The notes: generated by a model not told the origin, from the letters alone. 64,000 bases of DNA from Tenggerimyces flavus (GCF_016907715.1 NZ_JAFBCM010000001.1:2728001-2792000), one strand, 5' to 3'. Counted from the stretch's first letter, positions 33,660 to 42,938 are shown. Program-made: numbers and translations.

Positions 33660-34816
33660 GGCAGCTCCGCCGTGATCGTCGTGCCGCCACCGGCCGGGCT
33701 CACCACGGCGAACGAACCGTCCAGCGCTGCCACGCGCCGAGCCAGCCCCGCCAGGCCGCCGCCCGAGGCATCGGCCCCACCCACGCCGTCGTCCGCGATC
33801 CGCACGTGGATCATCTTGTCCGACTGGGAAATCGTGACGTCCACGCGGTGCGCGCCGGCATGCTTCGCGGCGTTCGTCACGGCTTCGCAGACCACGAAGT
33901 ACGCCACCGCTTCCACGTTGCGCGGCGGCCGCCCGGCGAGCGCGAAGTCCAGCTCGACCGGGACGGGCGAACGATCGGCCACGTTCTCCAACGCCGCGGC
34001 GAGCCCCTGCTGGTCCAGCGCCGCGGGGTAGACACGCCACGACACCTCGCGCAGCTCGTGCAGCGCCTGTTGCGACTCCTCGTGCGCCTGCACCAGCAGC
34101 TCCGCGGTCTTGTCCGGCGACTGGCTGCGCCGAGCCCGGCCCAGCAGCATGCCCAGCGCGACGAGCCGCTGCTGGACGCCGTCGTGCAGGTCCCGCTCGA
34201 TCCGCCGCCGCTCGCCGTCGACCGCCTCCACGACCAGCGCGCGGCTCTCCGACAGCTCGCTGACTCGCCGCTGCAGCAGGGCGTTCGCAGTCGGGCCGAG
34301 AATCCGCCGTACCAGCGCACGATCCAGCCCCGCGACCCCGGCGATGCCGACAAGATCGAGGTAGAGCAGCACGGCGCCGGGGATCGCGGCGAGCGCGACC
34401 GTCTCCCACGTCACTCGCCCGCCGGACTCGACGAACGACCACGGGAAGCCGGTCGTCCAGGCCAGCAGCATCGAGCCGGTGACCGCGAGCCCGAAGCCCA
34501 AAAGGAAGAGGACGAACAGCCCGAGCAAGCCGACGACCCAGCGCAGCGCCAGGTACCGCATCGCCTGCCAGCCAGTGAACTCGTGCTCCTCCACGCCGCC
34601 GAGATACCGGACGACGCGCCGCCGTTCCAAGCCAGCAAGAGAACGAGCGCCGGCAAGCACCGGCGGAACGACGATCTCCCTTGCGCGTGGCCAGATCCAG
34701 CTCGCGCCGACCGTGAGCCCCGCGACGATGACGAAGCAGAGGTCGAGGAACGCCGTCGCCGCACCGATCGCCACGCCGAGCGTGACGCGACCTGCGGACC
34801 GAAGGCGTTCCCTCAC
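33650..34816 (-). CDS. NarL-type sensor histidine kinase
   Basis: 388 aa. Two pairs of membrane helices in the first 180 residues form a DUF-like sensor with short loops. The dimerisation/phospho-acceptor box is GERRRIERDLHDGVQQRLVA (HisKA_3, His in LHDG); the ATPase part shows NAAKHAGA (N box) and IADDGVGG (G1 box). The GTG at 34816, 5 nt after the GNAT stop, is chosen; the frame is open to 34843, which would overlap that gene by 22 bp. Likely operon: GNAT, kinase, regulator. Confidence 0.92.
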   Translation of the reverse strand: MRERLRSAGRVTLGVAIGAATAFLDLCFVIVAGLTVGASWIWPRAREIVVPPVLAGARSLAGLERRRVVRYLGGVEEHEFTGWQAMRYLALRWVVGLLGLFVLFLLGFGLAVTGSMLLAWTTGFPWSFVESGGRVTWETVALAAIPGAVLLYLDLVGIAGVAGLDRALVRRILGPTANALLQRRVSELSESRALVVEAVDGERRRIERDLHDGVQQRLVALGMLLGRARRSQSPDKTAELLVQAHEESQQALHELREVSWRVYPAALDQQGLAAALENVADRSPVPVELDFALAGRPPRNVEAVAYFVVCEAVTNAAKHAGAHRVDVTISQSDKMIHVRIADDGVGGADASGGGLAGLARRVAALDGSFAVVSPAGGGTTITAELPCE

Positions 34817-34821
34817 CCCTA

Positions 34822-35631
34822 CTACTTCACCAGGAAGCGCCACTGAGTGACCGTCTGAAAGCCGGACGACAGGTAGAGCCGTACGCCGCCCTCATTCCGC
34901 GCCGGGGTCACGACGCGGACGCCGCTCGCGCCGGCGCGAGCGAGCGCGCGGCACGTCGCGAGCACGACCCGCCGGCCGTATCCGTGGCCGCGGTGCTCCG
35001 GATCGGTGGCCACCGGCTCGAGCAGCCCGCACGCGCCAGGCCGGGACATCCAGCCTGTCGCCACGGCCGCGGGGGCGCCGGTGGGCGTACGCAGCAACAG
35101 GTCGAACCGGCCGTCGTAGGCCGAGCTCGCCGCCGCCCGTTCCCACCGCTCGACCGTGAACGTGGACCCCTCGAACCCGGCCCGCTGGACCGCGACCCGA
35201 GCGGCCACGTCGTCGGCACCGGCGAGTGGCGCCACGGCGTCGTCGAGGAGGTCGAGATCCTCCGACGTCGTCGGGCGGTAGAACGCCTGCCAGGGGTCGT
35301 CACCCAGCCGCCGCCCGTCGGCAAGCAGCGCCTCCCGCAGAGCGGTCCCGTCCGGAGTGTCGACGACCTTCACGCTCGCCAGGTCCGACCGTATTCTGGC
35401 GGCGAGAACGTGGTCCTGCCGATGGTCCGGTGCGACCGAGAGCGTGATGTCCTCGTCACCCGAGCCGATGCCGACTGCCGCGATCTCGCCCGAGTCGTTC
35501 TCCCAGATCCGCGGCTCGAAGTCCTCGTTCCGTGTGGCCCAGCCGACGTCGCCCGCGTGCACGTTGGTCCCGCCGCCACCTTCCGGCTCCCATGCCGCCA
35601 GCGCCGAGATCGCTCGTTCCGATGTACTCAC
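34822..35631 (-). CDS. GNAT family N-acetyltransferase
   Basis: About 269 aa. The C-terminal GNAT domain (from about 110) has ATDPEHRGHGYGRRVVLATC as acetyl-CoA loop and GGVRLYLSSGFQTVTQWRFL at the end. The N-terminal half may be a degenerate second GNAT lobe. Substrate unknown. The start is uncertain: GTG 35631 (VSTSERAIS) is given, 35670 is possible. It precedes the kinase gene by 5 bp on the same strand. Confidence 0.8.
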   Translation of the reverse strand: MSTSERAISALAAWEPEGGGGTNVHAGDVGWATRNEDFEPRIWENDSGEIAAVGIGSGDEDITLSVAPDHRQDHVLAARIRSDLASVKVVDTPDGTALREALLADGRRLGDDPWQAFYRPTTSEDLDLLDDAVAPLAGADDVAARVAVQRAGFEGSTFTVERWERAAASSAYDGRFDLLLRTPTGAPAAVATGWMSRPGACGLLEPVATDPEHRGHGYGRRVVLATCRALARAGASGVRVVTPARNEGGVRLYLSSGFQTVTQWRFLVK

Positions 35632-35713
35632 GAGGGAACAGCATGTCAGCACCGCTGCCCGATCGGCCAATTTTGCCTACGGATGGCGCAGTCCAGGGGC
35701 CACCGGCGGTTTC

Positions 35714-37168
35714 ATGGTGGACATGGCTAGCGCACCTCAGCTCCGCAGGTCCCTCAACGTCTGGCAAGCCGTCGGCCTCTCCGTCGCGCTGATGGCACCG
35801 AGCATGGCCGCGAACATCAACCCGCAGGGCATGATCCCGTCGGTCGGCCGTGCGGTCCCGCTCGCCTTCCTGCTCGCCGCGGTCGGTGTGCTGCTGGTGG
35901 CGTACGGGTTCGTCCGGCTCTGCCAGCACTTCCACCACGCGGGTTCGGTGTACGGGTTCGTCGGCGCGACGCTCGGGCCGCGGACCGGGGTGGTCGCCGG
36001 CTGGGGACTGCTCGGCACGTACACGTTCTACGGCGTCGTGACGAGCTCGGCGGCCGGCATCTTCGGCACCGCGTTCCTGCAGGAGGTGGGGATTTGGCCG
36101 AACCCACCAGTGCTCGCGCCGTTCCTCCTCACCGCGGTCGCGCTGGTCGGCGCGCTGCTGCTGACGGTCGTGCCGGCTCGGCGGGGTACGAGTGTGCTGC
36201 TGACCGTGGAGATCGCGACGCTCGTGCTGATCCTGCTGACCATCGTCGTCGTGCTCGTGCGGCTGCTGTCGGGGAGCGCGCCGGGCGGGCGTTCGTTCAC
36301 CCTCGAGGTCTTCACTGTGGCCGCCGGGACGGACGTGTCGGCGGTGTTCCTCGGTGTGGTGTTCGGCTTCCTGTCGTTCGCCGGCTTCGAGGCCGCCGCG
36401 ACGCTGGGGGAGGAGGCGGCGAACCCCAAGCGCGACATCCCGCGGGCGATCCTGGGCACGGCGATCTTCGGCGGCGTGTACTTCGTCGTGGTCACCGCGG
36501 TCGAGATGATGGGCTTCGGTACGGATGCCGCCGGAGTCGAGGCGTTCGGCTCTTCGCCTTCCCTGCTTGGTGATCTGGGCTCGTCGTACGTCGGCGGCTG
36601 GGTCGGGTATCTGATCAGCGCGGGCGCGGCGGTGAGCGCGTTCGGTTGCTGTCTGGCCTGTGTGGTCGGCGGATCGCGGCTGCTGTACGCGTTGTCGCGG
36701 GACAGCGTGGGCGAACGAGGACTCGGCAAGCTCACCGCCGCGGGGACGCCGGGGCGGTCGGCCGTCGTGGTGGCGAGCGCGATGGCGCTGATCATCGTCG
36801 TGTGCGTGGTCGCGTTCGGCGCGGTGCCGTTCGACACGTTCCTGTGGTCGGGAACGATCGGGACGCTGATGCTGCTCGTGGTCTATGTGCTGACGACGAT
36901 CGGCGTGATCTGGCTGCTCTTCGTCAAGCGGGCCTTGCCGGTGCGGCGATGGGAGATCGTGATCCCCCTCGGCGCCCTGGTGGTGCTGGGCTACACGCTG
37001 TACCGGAACGTGATCCCGTACCCCTCGGAGGGGCCGGCGCGGTTCTTCCCGATCGTCGCTGGAGCGTGGCTCCTCGTCGGCGTGGTCGCGATCCTGCTCG
37101 CCCCGGGAGTGGCGCGCCGTCTCGGGCAACGTCTGACCGAGAGCGAGGGTCTCTCTCTGAGCAAGTAA
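35714..37168 (+). CDS. APC family amino acid permease
   Basis: 484 aa with about 12-14 hydrophobic helices. The conserved APC start is seen in RSLNVWQAVGLSVALMAPSM, and the FAGFEAAATLGEEAANPKRD segment (TM6 plus loop) is the hallmark of amino acid/polyamine antiporters and permeases. Substrate not predictable. ATG 35714 is used; 35723 is a second possibility. Divergent from the GNAT gene. Confidence 0.88.
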   Translation: MVDMASAPQLRRSLNVWQAVGLSVALMAPSMAANINPQGMIPSVGRAVPLAFLLAAVGVLLVAYGFVRLCQHFHHAGSVYGFVGATLGPRTGVVAGWGLLGTYTFYGVVTSSAAGIFGTAFLQEVGIWPNPPVLAPFLLTAVALVGALLLTVVPARRGTSVLLTVEIATLVLILLTIVVVLVRLLSGSAPGGRSFTLEVFTVAAGTDVSAVFLGVVFGFLSFAGFEAAATLGEEAANPKRDIPRAILGTAIFGGVYFVVVTAVEMMGFGTDAAGVEAFGSSPSLLGDLGSSYVGGWVGYLISAGAAVSAFGCCLACVVGGSRLLYALSRDSVGERGLGKLTAAGTPGRSAVVVASAMALIIVVCVVAFGAVPFDTFLWSGTIGTLMLLVVYVLTTIGVIWLLFVKRALPVRRWEIVIPLGALVVLGYTLYRNVIPYPSEGPARFFPIVAGAWLLVGVVAILLAPGVARRLGQRLTESEGLSLSK

Positions 37169-37210
37169 CGCTTTCGCCCTCCGCCGCCACAAGCGGGTGT
37201 AAGCAAGGCG

Positions 37211-37792
37211 ATGAAGGGGGAGCAGGTGGCAGGCAAGCTGACGGCGATCAGCCACGACCGGGAGGCGTTCCGGGCGTTCTACCGCACGCATGTGGAGGCG
37301 GTGCAACGCTTCATCGCGCGCCGCGTCGACGACCCGTACCTCGCTGCCGATCTGACCGCCGACGTGTTCCTCGCGGCGATCTCCTCGGCGGCGACCTACC
37401 GGGGGAGCGGCGCCGGCGAGCTGGCGTGGCTGTACGGGGTCGCGCGGAACGTCGTCGCGACCGACCGCCGGCGCCGGTACCTCGAGCGATCCGCGGTCGG
37501 GCGCATCGCCGGCCGACGGCTGCTCGAGCCCGACGACTTAGTGCGGCTGGAGGAACGCATCGACGCGGAGGCTCGCTCGCGGGAGCTCTACGCCGCGATG
37601 GACGCACTGGTCGAGGGCGAACGAGCGGTCCTGGAGCTGGTCGCGCTGGATGGCCTGAGCGTGGCGGAGGCCGCACGAGCGCTGGGTATCCGGCCGGTGG
37701 CAGCACGAGTGCGGCTGCATCGGGCCCGGAAGCAGCTACGTGACCAGCTCACCCCTTTCGTCGCCGCCAACCCGAGCTTGACGGAGGCATGA
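37211..37792 (+). CDS. ECF-type RNA polymerase sigma factor (module 2)
   Basis: 193 aa. Region 2: FRAFYRTHVEAVQRFIARRV, DDPYLAADLTADVFLAAI, LAWLYGVARNVVATDRRRR. Region 4: LELVALDGLSVAEAARALGI, RPVAARVRLHRARKQLRDQL. A GTG at 37226 behind GGGGGAG is an alternative start. The stop is followed after 1 bp by the ATG of the single-pass membrane protein at 37794, so they form one unit. This belongs to a different ECF subgroup from the two SigE-type factors. Confidence 0.9.
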   Translation: MKGEQVAGKLTAISHDREAFRAFYRTHVEAVQRFIARRVDDPYLAADLTADVFLAAISSAATYRGSGAGELAWLYGVARNVVATDRRRRYLERSAVGRIAGRRLLEPDDLVRLEERIDAEARSRELYAAMDALVEGERAVLELVALDGLSVAEAARALGIRPVAARVRLHRARKQLRDQLTPFVAANPSLTEA

Positions 37793-37793
37793 G

Positions 37794-38369
37794 ATGACAA
37801 GGTTCGAAGACAAGCTGGAGCTGGAGCTCGAAGCCGTGGTGGCAGAGAACGCGGCGCCCGCACCGAAGCGGCGCCGTTTCGGCTGGAAGCCCCGGATCGC
37901 CTTGGTGGGAGCGGTGGCCGCGGCCGCCACGGCGATCGCGGTGAGCGGCGTGGTGCAGCCCGCGAGTCCCGCCTGGGCGGTCGAAAAGACCGGCGACGAT
38001 ACGGTGCGGATCAAGTTCATCGAGCTGCGGGATCCGGACGGCTTGGAGCAGGCACTGGCCAAGCTCGGCATCCGGTCCGAGATCGCCTTCGTGCCTTATG
38101 GAAGGCGATGCGCTCACAAGCCAGGTCAGAAGTTCGATCCGGACGGTCCGGTCGACATCGTCCCCGGCGAGAGCGAACATTGGGATTCGATCGAGCTTCG
38201 CTATCGACCGCAGCGACCCGACCAGACTGTCGTTCTCCGTCTCGCCGATCACCGTTCATCCAGTTCGGCTCTCGTTTCCTCCCTGTCGTTCTACAACGTC
38301 ATCGGCCCGGTGAGTCCGTGCGAGATGCTCGGTGGGACCGATGAGACCACGGAGGTCGAGCCCAAATAG
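37794..38369 (+). CDS. Single-pass membrane protein paired with ECF sigma (module 2)
   Basis: 191 aa. A 33-residue cytoplasmic part (MTRFEDKLELELEAVVAENA, then PKRRRFGWKPR) precedes one membrane helix (IALVGAVAAAATAIAVSGVV) and an extracytoplasmic domain with two Cys (RRCAH and SPCEM) that could pair. No zinc anti-sigma motif. Its position right after the sigma gene suggests a regulator or target, but sequence gives no function. Ends at a bidirectional terminator. Confidence 0.7.
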   Translation: MTRFEDKLELELEAVVAENAAPAPKRRRFGWKPRIALVGAVAAAATAIAVSGVVQPASPAWAVEKTGDDTVRIKFIELRDPDGLEQALAKLGIRSEIAFVPYGRRCAHKPGQKFDPDGPVDIVPGESEHWDSIELRYRPQRPDQTVVLRLADHRSSSSALVSSLSFYNVIGPVSPCEMLGGTDETTEVEPK

Positions 38370-38374
38370 CGGAC

Positions 38375-38406
38375 TGGCCGCGGCGGATCGCTCTCCGCCG
38401 CGGCCA
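38375..38406. terminator. Bidirectional terminator hairpin
   Basis: TGGCCGCGGCGGA, 6-nt loop, and perfect complement (13 bp), between the convergent genes ending at 38369 and 38417. Confidence 0.8.
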
Positions 38407-38416
38407 GCTCCTTGCG

Positions 38417-40975
38417 CTAGCTCGCCGAGGTGAACGCGTAGACGTTGCCGTCGTACGCGCCGATCACGAGGGCGTTGCCCGATACCGCGGGTGACGAGGC
38501 CACCCAAGGGCCGAGGCGGTGCTTCCACAGCTCCGCGCCGGTGGCCGCGTCGAGGGCCCGGACGAAGCCGTCGTTGCCACCCACGTACACCACGTCGCCC
38601 GACACCGCCGGCGAGGAGAGCACGCCGTGTCCGGTCTGGTGGCTCCACCGCTTCAGGCCGGTCGCGAGGTCCAGCGCCGTCACCGAGCCGTCGGCGAACG
38701 ACACGTACGCGACCCCGTTCGACACCGCCGGCGCGGACGCCGTGCCGTCGCCGGCCAGGAACGACTTGCCCGGGCTGCGGTACCGCCAACGCTCAACCCC
38801 GGTTGAAGGATCGAGCGCCACCACGATGTCGCCCTGGAACGTCATCAGCAGCTGGCCATCTGCCAGGACCGGAGCCGTACGGGTCCAGCCTCCGGCCGGT
38901 GCCTTCGCCCACTTGCGCGTCCCGGTCGCGGTGTCGAACGCGCTCAGCAGGCCGCCCTGTGCCGCGTGCACCACCAGCCCGTCCGCCACGGCAGCCGTGC
39001 CGAACGAGTGCCAGTTGCCGCCGATCCCGCTGTTCGCGATCCACTTCCGGGTCCCGGTCGCGGCGTCGATCGCCTCCAACGCCGTTCCCGCACCGGTCGA
39101 GTAGCTCTGGTAGATCACGCCGTCGACGACCGTCGGCGCCTGGTACATCCACACCCGGTCGCCCGGGTTGCCGGCGCGGTACGACCACAGCACCTTGCCG
39201 GTCGAGGCCTTGATCGCGTACACGGTGCCGCGGATCGACGTCGCGTACACGACCCCGTCGACGACCGACGGCGTTCCCTCGACCTGCCCGTCGGCCTTGA
39301 CCGACCACCGCAGCTTGCCGGTCGCGAGATCCAACGCGTGCACGGCGTTCAGCTTCACGTCGTTCTCGTCGCGTACGCCGATGTAGACGCCACCGTCAAC
39401 CACGGCAGGCGATCCGGTCAGGATCTTGCCCTGGGTGAAGTGCGTCCACGCCAGCCGCAACGGCGGCTTGACAGCGTCCGTCGTCAGCCCGGTGTGCGCC
39501 GGGTTGCCGTGGAACGCCGTCCACGGCGCACCCTGCTCGGGAGCAGCGGATGCGGCGACCACGCTGAACGTGCCCTCCTGCCAGCTCTTCGTGCCGTCCG
39601 TGCCGGTCGTCTCGACCGTGATCTTGTGTGAACCGAGTAGCCAGGACCGGGCGTCGACCGGCGCGGTCCACGTCCAGTCGCCTACGGCGGACAGCGATCG
39701 CCAACCACCGTTGTCGATGCGGTAGCGCGCGCTCGCCACCTCCAGCGAGGTGTCGTACGCGTTCACCTCGATCGCCGTCCTCGCGCGCGGCAGCGAGCCG
39801 CCGGGAGCGGGGTTGACGATCGTGAGGTTCTTCGACTGGCCGTACTCACGGAACGGCAGGTTGATCCGGTTGCCCTTGAAGCTGACGACGCGGAACCCGT
39901 TCGGCGTCTGGTCGATCGTGTACGACGACGAGGTGGTGACCGCGTGCAGCGCGCCCTTGATCGGTGCCGCATCGACGTCGTTGGAGTGCGTGTGCCCGGC
40001 GAGCAGCAGCTTGGTGTTGTGCCGCTCCAGCAGTTTCACCAGCGCGGGCAGCTTGTCGACGGTCGTTGCCTGCGGCGTGTTGATCGGGATGTGCGTGATC
40101 ACGACCACCTGCTGCCACCGCGGCACCAGCGCCAGGTCCTGCTCCAACCAGCGCAGCTGGTCGGGCTGGTTGAGGCCCTGGATGTTGTCCAGCATGACGA
40201 AGTGCCGGTCGCCGGAGCTGAACGAGTACCACTCCGGTCCGACCGTCTGCCGGTAGTTGTCGACCAGGTCGGCGTAGGTGTTGCCGGACTGGAAGAAGTA
40301 CTCGTGGTTGCCGATCGCCGGCCAGACCGGGATCGTCGACACCTTCGTCCCGGCGCGGAAGTCGGCGAACTCCTGCAGCGTCGCGTTGTTCGTGAGGTCA
40401 CCGGAGACGACCGAGAAGAGCGGCCGGTCCTTCGGCGTGGACGTCGCGATCAGCTTGTTGATCTGGGCGATCTGGCCGCTGAAGCGTTCCTTGTTGTTGG
40501 TCGTACCGGCCTGGACGTGGACGTCGGCCAGCCCGATGAACCGGTAGCTGCGGCGGGTGGCGTCGCTGTTCGGCCGCAGGGCGAAGTCGACGATCGCGTT
40601 GCCTGCCGCGTCCGGGGTCACCGGTGCGTAGAAGCGCGGGATGTTGTCGGCGTCGGGTGCGGGGACGAAGCCTGCGGGGGAGCTGACGAACACCAGATCG
40701 GTTTTGCGCCGTTCGGTGTTGACCGTCAACGCGTACTTGCCGCGGTGGTCGGTGCGCTTCACGACGTCGCCGTCGGAGATGGCGACGTTCGGGATGCCTG
40801 GTTCGTTGCCGTCCTTGGTGCCGTCCTTGTCGAGGTCGGCGAAGACCTGACCGGTGACGGCGGCGGTTCCGGGCGGCGCGTCGGCGTGGGAGGACTCGGT
40901 CTGGACGAGGGTAGTGGCGAGACTTCCGGCGACAACCGTGGCGCCGAGAACAGCCAACCAGGGTTGAGGTCTCAT
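38417..40975 (-). CDS. Secreted calcineurin-like phosphoesterase with PQQ-type beta-propeller
   Basis: 852 aa. Signal peptide (residues 1-32, WLAVLGATVVAGSLATTLVQ). Residues 38-130: SdrD/B-like or Cna-B fold with a Ca-loop-like DLDKDGTKDGNE. Residues 140-370: metallophosphoesterase with LADVHVQ, SGDLTNN, IGNHEY, THIP and GHTHSND motifs, all metal ligands present. Residues 375-470: Ig-like domains. Residues 480-852: seven or so PQQ/BamB-like repeats (ATGKLRWSVKADGQVEGTPS, VDGVVYA). Calcineurin plus propeller in one secreted chain is an uncommon layout; probable extracellular phosphoesterase. It is 10 bp downstream of the Ni/Co exporter gene on the same strand. Confidence 0.88.
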   Translation of the reverse strand: MRPQPWLAVLGATVVAGSLATTLVQTESSHADAPPGTAAVTGQVFADLDKDGTKDGNEPGIPNVAISDGDVVKRTDHRGKYALTVNTERRKTDLVFVSSPAGFVPAPDADNIPRFYAPVTPDAAGNAIVDFALRPNSDATRRSYRFIGLADVHVQAGTTNNKERFSGQIAQINKLIATSTPKDRPLFSVVSGDLTNNATLQEFADFRAGTKVSTIPVWPAIGNHEYFFQSGNTYADLVDNYRQTVGPEWYSFSSGDRHFVMLDNIQGLNQPDQLRWLEQDLALVPRWQQVVVITHIPINTPQATTVDKLPALVKLLERHNTKLLLAGHTHSNDVDAAPIKGALHAVTTSSSYTIDQTPNGFRVVSFKGNRINLPFREYGQSKNLTIVNPAPGGSLPRARTAIEVNAYDTSLEVASARYRIDNGGWRSLSAVGDWTWTAPVDARSWLLGSHKITVETTGTDGTKSWQEGTFSVVAASAAPEQGAPWTAFHGNPAHTGLTTDAVKPPLRLAWTHFTQGKILTGSPAVVDGGVYIGVRDENDVKLNAVHALDLATGKLRWSVKADGQVEGTPSVVDGVVYATSIRGTVYAIKASTGKVLWSYRAGNPGDRVWMYQAPTVVDGVIYQSYSTGAGTALEAIDAATGTRKWIANSGIGGNWHSFGTAAVADGLVVHAAQGGLLSAFDTATGTRKWAKAPAGGWTRTAPVLADGQLLMTFQGDIVVALDPSTGVERWRYRSPGKSFLAGDGTASAPAVSNGVAYVSFADGSVTALDLATGLKRWSHQTGHGVLSSPAVSGDVVYVGGNDGFVRALDAATGAELWKHRLGPWVASSPAVSGNALVIGAYDGNVYAFTSAS

Positions 40976-40985
40976 GGGGCTCCTC

Positions 40986-42419
40986 TTAAGCGAACTGGGT
41001 AAAGGCGGAGATCGTCAGGACGATTCCGACCGCGGTGAGGACGACCGCACTCACCTGCGGCGTCTTGGCGAGCAACCGTTGCCCCCGTGGTCGACTGGCG
41101 ACGACGTTGCGTCCCCAGACGAGTGAGAGGCCCACTACGACGAGCGTCGCGGCGAGGCCGAGGGAGAACGCGGCGATCAGGGTGAGTCCGAACGCGATCC
41201 GTCCGGCCGCTGTCGCGCCGAGCAGGACGACGAGGGCCGACGGCGAGGGCAGCAGGCCGCCGGAGGCGGCGAGCGCGAGGATGCCCGGCCAGGAGAGCGG
41301 CTTCACCCCGTCCGGCAGCTCGTGGCTGTGGCCGTGTCCGTGGCCGTGTCCGTGGCCATGTCCATGTCCGTGTCCGTGCCCGTGACCATGGCCGTGCGCT
41401 TCGGTGGTCTTGCGCCGGAACCAGCGCCGGCACATCCACAGACCCACGCCGAGCACGGCGATGCCGGACGCGAGCGACAGCCACGGGAAGAGCTCCTCGG
41501 GCGCGAACGCCTCCCAGGCCTGCCACAGCCCGACGCCGATCACCAGCACGCTGAGCGTGTGCATCAACGCGACGACGACGCCGATCGCGACGGCGTCGCG
41601 GGCGCGGCCCTGGGTGCCGACGACGTACGCCGCCATCACCGACTTCCCGTGCCCGGGGCCGAGAGCGTGCACGCAGCCGAAGAAGAACGCCATCGCGAAC
41701 AGGCTGGCGGCGGTGATCGGCGAGTCGAGCGTGCGGTTGGCGAGCGCGGACAGGTCGGTGTCGCCGAACGGGTTGTCGGCGGACTTCAAGGTGGTCTTGG
41801 CGGCCGCGTTCTTGGTGTCCTTCGCGTCCGGGACCAGCGGTTGGCCGCCGGGGTTGAAGATGAACGTCCTGGTCTTGCCGTTCTCGTGCAGCCAGGCGAG
41901 ATTCGCGTGCTGCTCTTGGCCCTTCTGCGCGAGGAAGAGCCGGTAGTCGATCGCGTAGTCCTGGACCGCTGTGGGAAACGCGAACCGCAGCGTGACGTGC
42001 AGGAGCGGGATGTCACCCATCATCGCGACGCCGCCGAGGTCGGTGAGCTTGCCCGCGCTGGTCGCCTCGACGGACTCGAGCTTCGGCGCGACGGCTTGGC
42101 TCGCGTTCGTGATCTTGACGCCGTCGGTGACGAGCTTGACGAGCTCGGCGCGTTGCAGCTTCAGCCCGTTGCCGGCGCCGGGGATCGGCGTGTCACCCTC
42201 GGTGCTGAGGACGAGGGCTGCGGAGAGCTGGCGGGCATCGAGGTAGAGGTCGTACTCGACGTCGTTCCCCGCGATCCGGATCTCGGAGAACCCGACGTTT
42301 CCGTTGTGTGCTTGGGCGAGAGTCGGCGCGGCCAGCGCGAGGACGAGGGCGGCGAGGAGAACTCCCAGCGCCCGGCGCACAAGCGGTGGCCGGGCGGCTC
42401 GGAGCGGAGGCCGTCTCAC
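40986..42419 (-). CDS. Nickel/cobalt exporter (RcnA-like) with fused extracytoplasmic domain
   Basis: About 477 aa. A signal-like helix (LGVLLAALVLALAAPTLAQA) leads to a 200-residue beta-rich domain (HNGNVGFSEIRIAGNDVEYD) and then an RcnA/NicO membrane domain: FGCVHALGPGHGKSVMAAYV has the family H-x4-G-P-G-H-G-K motif, and SGGLLPSPSALVVLLG the second. Between them is a cytoplasmic His-Gly tract of about 25 residues, expected to bind metal. GTG 42419 is used. Metal efflux is inferred; the metal is not proven. Confidence 0.88.
   Translation of the reverse strand: MRRPPLRAARPPLVRRALGVLLAALVLALAAPTLAQAHNGNVGFSEIRIAGNDVEYDLYLDARQLSAALVLSTEGDTPIPGAGNGLKLQRAELVKLVTDGVKITNASQAVAPKLESVEATSAGKLTDLGGVAMMGDIPLLHVTLRFAFPTAVQDYAIDYRLFLAQKGQEQHANLAWLHENGKTRTFIFNPGGQPLVPDAKDTKNAAAKTTLKSADNPFGDTDLSALANRTLDSPITAASLFAMAFFFGCVHALGPGHGKSVMAAYVVGTQGRARDAVAIGVVVALMHTLSVLVIGVGLWQAWEAFAPEELFPWLSLASGIAVLGVGLWMCRRWFRRKTTEAHGHGHGHGHGHGHGHGHGHGHGHSHELPDGVKPLSWPGILALAASGGLLPSPSALVVLLGATAAGRIAFGLTLIAAFSLGLAATLVVVGLSLVWGRNVVASRPRGQRLLAKTPQVSAVVLTAVGIVLTISAFTQFA
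41320..41397. repeat. Hexanucleotide tandem repeat encoding (His-Gly)n
   Basis: About 13 imperfect CCGTGT/CCGTGG/CCATGT units in frame, giving alternating His-Gly ending HSHE. Any gain or loss of 6-bp units keeps frame, so repeat length could vary between strains. Confidence 0.8.
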
Positions 42420-42485
42420 GGTGGGCAGTCTGTGCCGGTTGGGTGAACGGCACGAGGGTTGCAAGAGCCCAGTTCGTGAACGGGG

Positions 42486-42507
42486 GCGGCTGAAACCGGT
42501 CAGCCGC
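42486..42507 (-). terminator. Short hairpin after ridA-like gene
   Basis: GCGGCTGA-6 nt-TCAGCCGC, 9 bp beyond the stop of the RidA gene. Modest stem; possible terminator. Confidence 0.45.
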
Positions 42508-42515
42508 TGGCGGGC

Positions 42516-42893
42516 CTAGCGGAGGGCTGCGACGACGTCGACCTCGACGAGGATGCCCTTGATCGTGGAGCCGACCGTGGTGCGAACGGGGTACGGCGGG
42601 GTGAGGAACGACTCGTACGCCTTGTTGAAGTCGGCCCAGTCGTCGGCGCTCGCGAGGTGAACGGTCGACTTCACCACGTCGGAGAAGTCGAGGCCCTTCT
42701 CGGCCAGGACCGCGGCGATGTTGCGCATGACCTGCGCGGTCTGCTCGGCGACGCCGCCCTCGACGAGCTGTCCGGTCGCCGGGTCGACGGGGCCGAAGCC
42801 CGCGGTGTAGAGGAACCCGTTCGCCACGATGCCCTGCGAGTACGCGCCCGCGGGCGTCGGTGCCTTGTCGGTCCGGATCTCTTCCCTGGCCAT
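42516..42893 (-). CDS. RidA family (YjgF/YER057c/UK114) deaminase
   Basis: 125 aa. RidA hydrolyses reactive enamine/imine intermediates from PLP enzymes. Typical elements: APTPAGAYSQGIVANGFLYT, GPVDPATGQLVEGGVAEQTA, then PYPVRTTVGSTI with the substrate-binding Arg, and EVDVVAAL at the end. Complete. Its ATG follows AAGGAGC. Same strand as the TetR gene upstream, separated by 45 bp; whether they are co-transcribed is unclear. Confidence 0.92.
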   Translation of the reverse strand: MAREEIRTDKAPTPAGAYSQGIVANGFLYTAGFGPVDPATGQLVEGGVAEQTAQVMRNIAAVLAEKGLDFSDVVKSTVHLASADDWADFNKAYESFLTPPYPVRTTVGSTIKGILVEVDVVAALR

Positions 42894-42938
42894 GCGTGCT
42901 CCTTCGGTCCCGATGCGGTCGCTGTCGAACCTACCGGC

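Noticed and set aside
32582-34816. Working bacitracin-type sensor/ABC module
   Set aside because: The ABC gene lacks Walker A and is frameshifted, so the two-component pair has no intact adjacent transporter.
35456-37306. 616-codon minus-strand frame opposite the permease
   Set aside because: Very high Arg/Asp/His content with no motif. The + strand permease has clear membrane helices.
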